DNA from: Caldisericum exile AZM16c01
GTDB taxonomy: Bacteria > Caldisericota > Caldisericia > Caldisericales > Caldisericaceae
Length of the DNA: 64,000 nt
Direction of reading: 5' to 3'
NCBI RefSeq assembly: GCF_000284335.1
Contig: NC_017096.1
Location: 1,240,001 to 1,304,000, forward strand
Part shown: positions 62,065 to 64,000 of the stretch, piece after piece
How the letters are laid out: each line of letters opens with the position of its first letter
Numbering within the stretch: position 1 is the stretch's first letter
Made by a program: the position numbers and the translations under genes
Notes under the pieces: generated by a model
The model's database searches: none
Seen by the model: the letters and a program-made list of their open reading frames with translations, nothing else
What the model was told of the DNA's origin: nothing

Positions 62065-62823
62065 ATGGCACTTATAAAATTCTTAGGCACTGCTGGTGCA
62101 AGGTTTGTTGTCGCAAAGCAACTCCGCTACTCGGCAGGAACAGTCATAAAAAGTAAAAGCGCAACCCTTATTTTAGACCCAGGACCTGGCACTCTTTTAA
62201 GACTTTCATCTGCCCGCCCAAAAATTCCAATTGAGTCAGTTAATGGTATTATCCTTACACACATTCACCTTGACCACTCAACTGACGCAAACATCATACT
62301 TGATTCTATTACAGAGGGAGGTCTCAAAAAATTCGGTGTACTTTTTACAACTGATGAAGCCCTTAACTCAGAGAACCGCGTAATTCTCCCATTTTTAAAA
62401 CCCTATCTTGAAGGGATTTTCACATTAACGCATGGAGGAATTTTTGAATTCAAGGATATAAGGTTTACATCTTTCAAGCACAACCACGGTGCAGAAACCT
62501 ATGGAATAAAGCTTGAAATTGATGGAAAAATTGTTTCGTTTGTTGTAGACACACTATTTTTTGATGAACTTATTAGTTACTACAAGAATTCGGACTATCT
62601 CATATTAAATGTTGTGCGTCTTTCAGAGAAAGAAGGCGTTCAACACCTTTCAGTTCCTGATGTCGAAAAGTTTATTAAATACGCAAATCCGAAGAAAGTC
62701 ATAATGACACACTTTGGAATGACCATGCTCAAGGCAAGCCCTGAAAAAGTTGCAGAGACTCTTTCAGACAAATACGGAGTTGAAGTAATTGCAGCATATG
62801 ACGGATTGACTGTTGAATTTTAG
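62065..62823 (+). CDS. Metallo-beta-lactamase-fold hydrolase
   Basis: A 252-residue MBL-fold protein with the metal motif THIHLDHSTD, a second His in FKHNHGAETYG, Asp in VVDTLFFDE and final MTHFGMTM. Resembles RNase Z/PhnP-like small hydrolases; the substrate is unknown. ATG 62065 has no Shine-Dalgarno site and follows a terminator by five bases, so translation may depend on terminator read-through or an unseen promoter. Confidence 0.88.
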   Translation: MALIKFLGTAGARFVVAKQLRYSAGTVIKSKSATLILDPGPGTLLRLSSARPKIPIESVNGIILTHIHLDHSTDANIILDSITEGGLKKFGVLFTTDEALNSENRVILPFLKPYLEGIFTLTHGGIFEFKDIRFTSFKHNHGAETYGIKLEIDGKIVSFVVDTLFFDELISYYKNSDYLILNVVRLSEKEGVQHLSVPDVEKFIKYANPKKVIMTHFGMTMLKASPEKVAETLSDKYGVEVIAAYDGLTVEF

Positions 62824-62832
62824 GAGGTAAAT

Positions 62833-63672
62833 ATGAAATTGGGTTTGGTTTTATCAGGTGGTGGCGCAAGGGGGCTTGCGCATATTGGAGTTTTAAAAGC
62901 CTTTGAAGAAAACGGTATTCACCCAGATATTATTACAGGCGCTTCAATGGGTGGAATAATTGGTGCTTTGTATTCGCTTGGAATTAGCGCAAACAAACTT
63001 GCAGAGATGCTTTCAGGATTAAATTTCGATGAACTTCTCGAAGTAAGAAACTTTTTCTATTCGCAAAAAACAAATAAGATTTTAAATACAGTAATTCAGC
63101 AAACTGCCTTTATTCCACTTTTTACAAAATTAGGGTTTGACTCGGGAAGGAAAATAAGAAAAGCCTTTAAGGAAATTACGCACGACAAAGAATTTAAAGA
63201 CTTAAAGATACCTTTTGCTTGTGTTGCAGTTGACCTTATTACAGAACGCCTCATAACATTAAATTCGGGAAAACTATACGAAGCAATGTATGCAACGGGT
63301 GCAATACCTCCATATCTTGAGCCTCTTGAAAAAGAGGGGATGCTTCTTGCAGATGGTGGTATTTTAAGCAATGCTCCTGTCGATGTTGCAAAGGAAATGG
63401 GTGCAGATAAGGTAATTGTCGTTGATGTAAATCCCATGCAAACATTTAGGAAGAAGGAAAATTTCAAAAACGCATTTGATATCATTTTAAGGGTACTTGA
63501 TACAACACTTGATGCCCTATATATTGACGACCTTGCAAAGGCCGATTACCTTATTCAGATCCCTTTAAACTTCGATATATTTGAATTCGAAAAAAAGGAC
63601 GAAATAGTAAATATTGGCTATACAATTGGGCGTGAAAGTATTCTATCTAAGAACTTAAAGTCTTTGAAGTAG
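62833..63672 (+). CDS. Patatin-like phospholipase (RssA-type)
   Basis: A 279-residue hydrolase: oxyanion GGGARGLAHIGVL, nucleophile Ser in GASMGG, catalytic Asp in LADGGILSNAPVD. Cytoplasmic, no signal peptide. Good TAGGAGG start. Overlaps the convergent MFS gene by 26 bp. Confidence 0.94.
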   Translation: MKLGLVLSGGGARGLAHIGVLKAFEENGIHPDIITGASMGGIIGALYSLGISANKLAEMLSGLNFDELLEVRNFFYSQKTNKILNTVIQQTAFIPLFTKLGFDSGRKIRKAFKEITHDKEFKDLKIPFACVAVDLITERLITLNSGKLYEAMYATGAIPPYLEPLEKEGMLLADGGILSNAPVDVAKEMGADKVIVVDVNPMQTFRKKENFKNAFDIILRVLDTTLDALYIDDLAKADYLIQIPLNFDIFEFEKKDEIVNIGYTIGRESILSKNLKSLK

Positions 63673-64000
63673 TAAGTTTTGTTGTTAACAGTACACCTAA
63701 AAGCGACACAAGAAACCCAAGGATAAATACGCCATTTAGTTTTGCAAATCTATAGGCATAACTAAATATAAGTGGGCCAATAGTCTGTCCCAAATTCACC
63801 ATTGACCCGTTAACAGTCATTGTAAAGCCTCTTAATCTCTCATCTGTAAATTTGTTTATAAGTTGAGGTGTAAGGGTGATGTTAATACCCTGTGCTGCCC
63901 CAAATGAAATTGCACCAAGTGTAAGAAATGCATAATTTTTTGAAATCTCAAAAAGAATCATGGAAATCGCATAGAAAACAAAGCCAATTACATAAATAAT
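63647..64000 (-). CDS. MFS transporter, C-terminal part
   Basis: The frame is open to the window edge (118 codons seen), with three or four hydrophobic helices, GITLTPQ-like NITLTPQLINKF and LRGFTMTVNGSMVNLGQTIGPL, typical of the second half of an MFS permease. The N-terminal part lies outside the window. Confidence 0.8.
   Translation of the reverse strand: MIYVIGFVFYAISMILFEISKNYAFLTLGAISFGAAQGINITLTPQLINKFTDERLRGFTMTVNGSMVNLGQTIGPLIFSYAYRFAKLNGVFILGFLVSLLGVLLTTKLTTSKTLSS

Overview
This window comes from an AT-rich bacterial chromosome with tightly packed genes. Shine-Dalgarno sites are mostly GGAGG and promoters are sigma-A-like (TTGAAA/TTGACT, 16-17 bp, TATAAT). The gene set is housekeeping plus anaerobe-style one-carbon and amino-acid metabolism: formate-THF ligase, GcvT, formiminotransferase, a DUF2148 ferredoxin-domain protein, a secreted subtilisin and a type IV pilus system. 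This fits a deep-branching, probably thermophilic, probably anaerobic bacterium. My best guess is a Caldisericum-like organism, but there is no rRNA here to prove it.

Layout. 1-14.6 kb: SMC and formate-THF ligase on the minus strand; then a Rieske oxygenase, endonuclease III, a lipoprotein, DnaE, tRNA-Leu, and an SDR/DUF2148/class-V aminotransferase operon. 14.6-16.9 kb: a decayed insertion sequence, an EamA transporter with a histidine-rich tail, and a second solo IS end. 16.9-24 kb: subtilisin, then rsmI-infB-nusA-rimP on the minus strand. 23.8-28.5 kb: dcd, a PAP2-like membrane protein, tandem DegV proteins, an Est30-like esterase and rsmG. 28.5-29.5 kb: first repeat-rich gene-free island. 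30-37.4 kb: type IV pilus machinery (PilC, PilB, PilO, a PilM-PilN fusion, pseudopilins). 37.5-43.4 kb: pth-mfd-mazG-flippase operon. 43.4-45.8 kb: phosphoesterase, second repeat island, tRNA-Ser followed by a run of C-loop hairpins, and rdgB. 45.8-53.2 kb: a second run of eight pseudopilin or PilX-like genes. 54.4-55.2 kb: third repeat island. 55.2-64 kb: CYTH protein, proC, then histidine/glycine one-carbon genes (ftcD-hutI-gcvT), an aminotransferase, an MBL hydrolase, a patatin and a partial MFS transporter.

The main discovery candidates are as follows. (1) A family of about 17 short palindromes in the three gene-free islands. Their Watson-Crick blocks are separated by tandem GA/GA mismatches and capped by GNRA, GAA or similar loops, and the outer 5-bp helix shows compensatory changes between copies. 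This looks like a structured RNA or ssDNA element. (2) A three-hairpin, C-rich-loop candidate RNA just downstream of tRNA-Ser. (3) Insertion-sequence ends that supply outward -35 boxes to the transporter and subtilisin genes. (4) Several genes with a -10 box only 5-9 nt before the start codon and no Shine-Dalgarno site, suggesting leaderless mRNAs. (5) A large minor-pilin repertoire with a PilM-PilN fusion. All functional calls are by eye from motifs; no database search was run.
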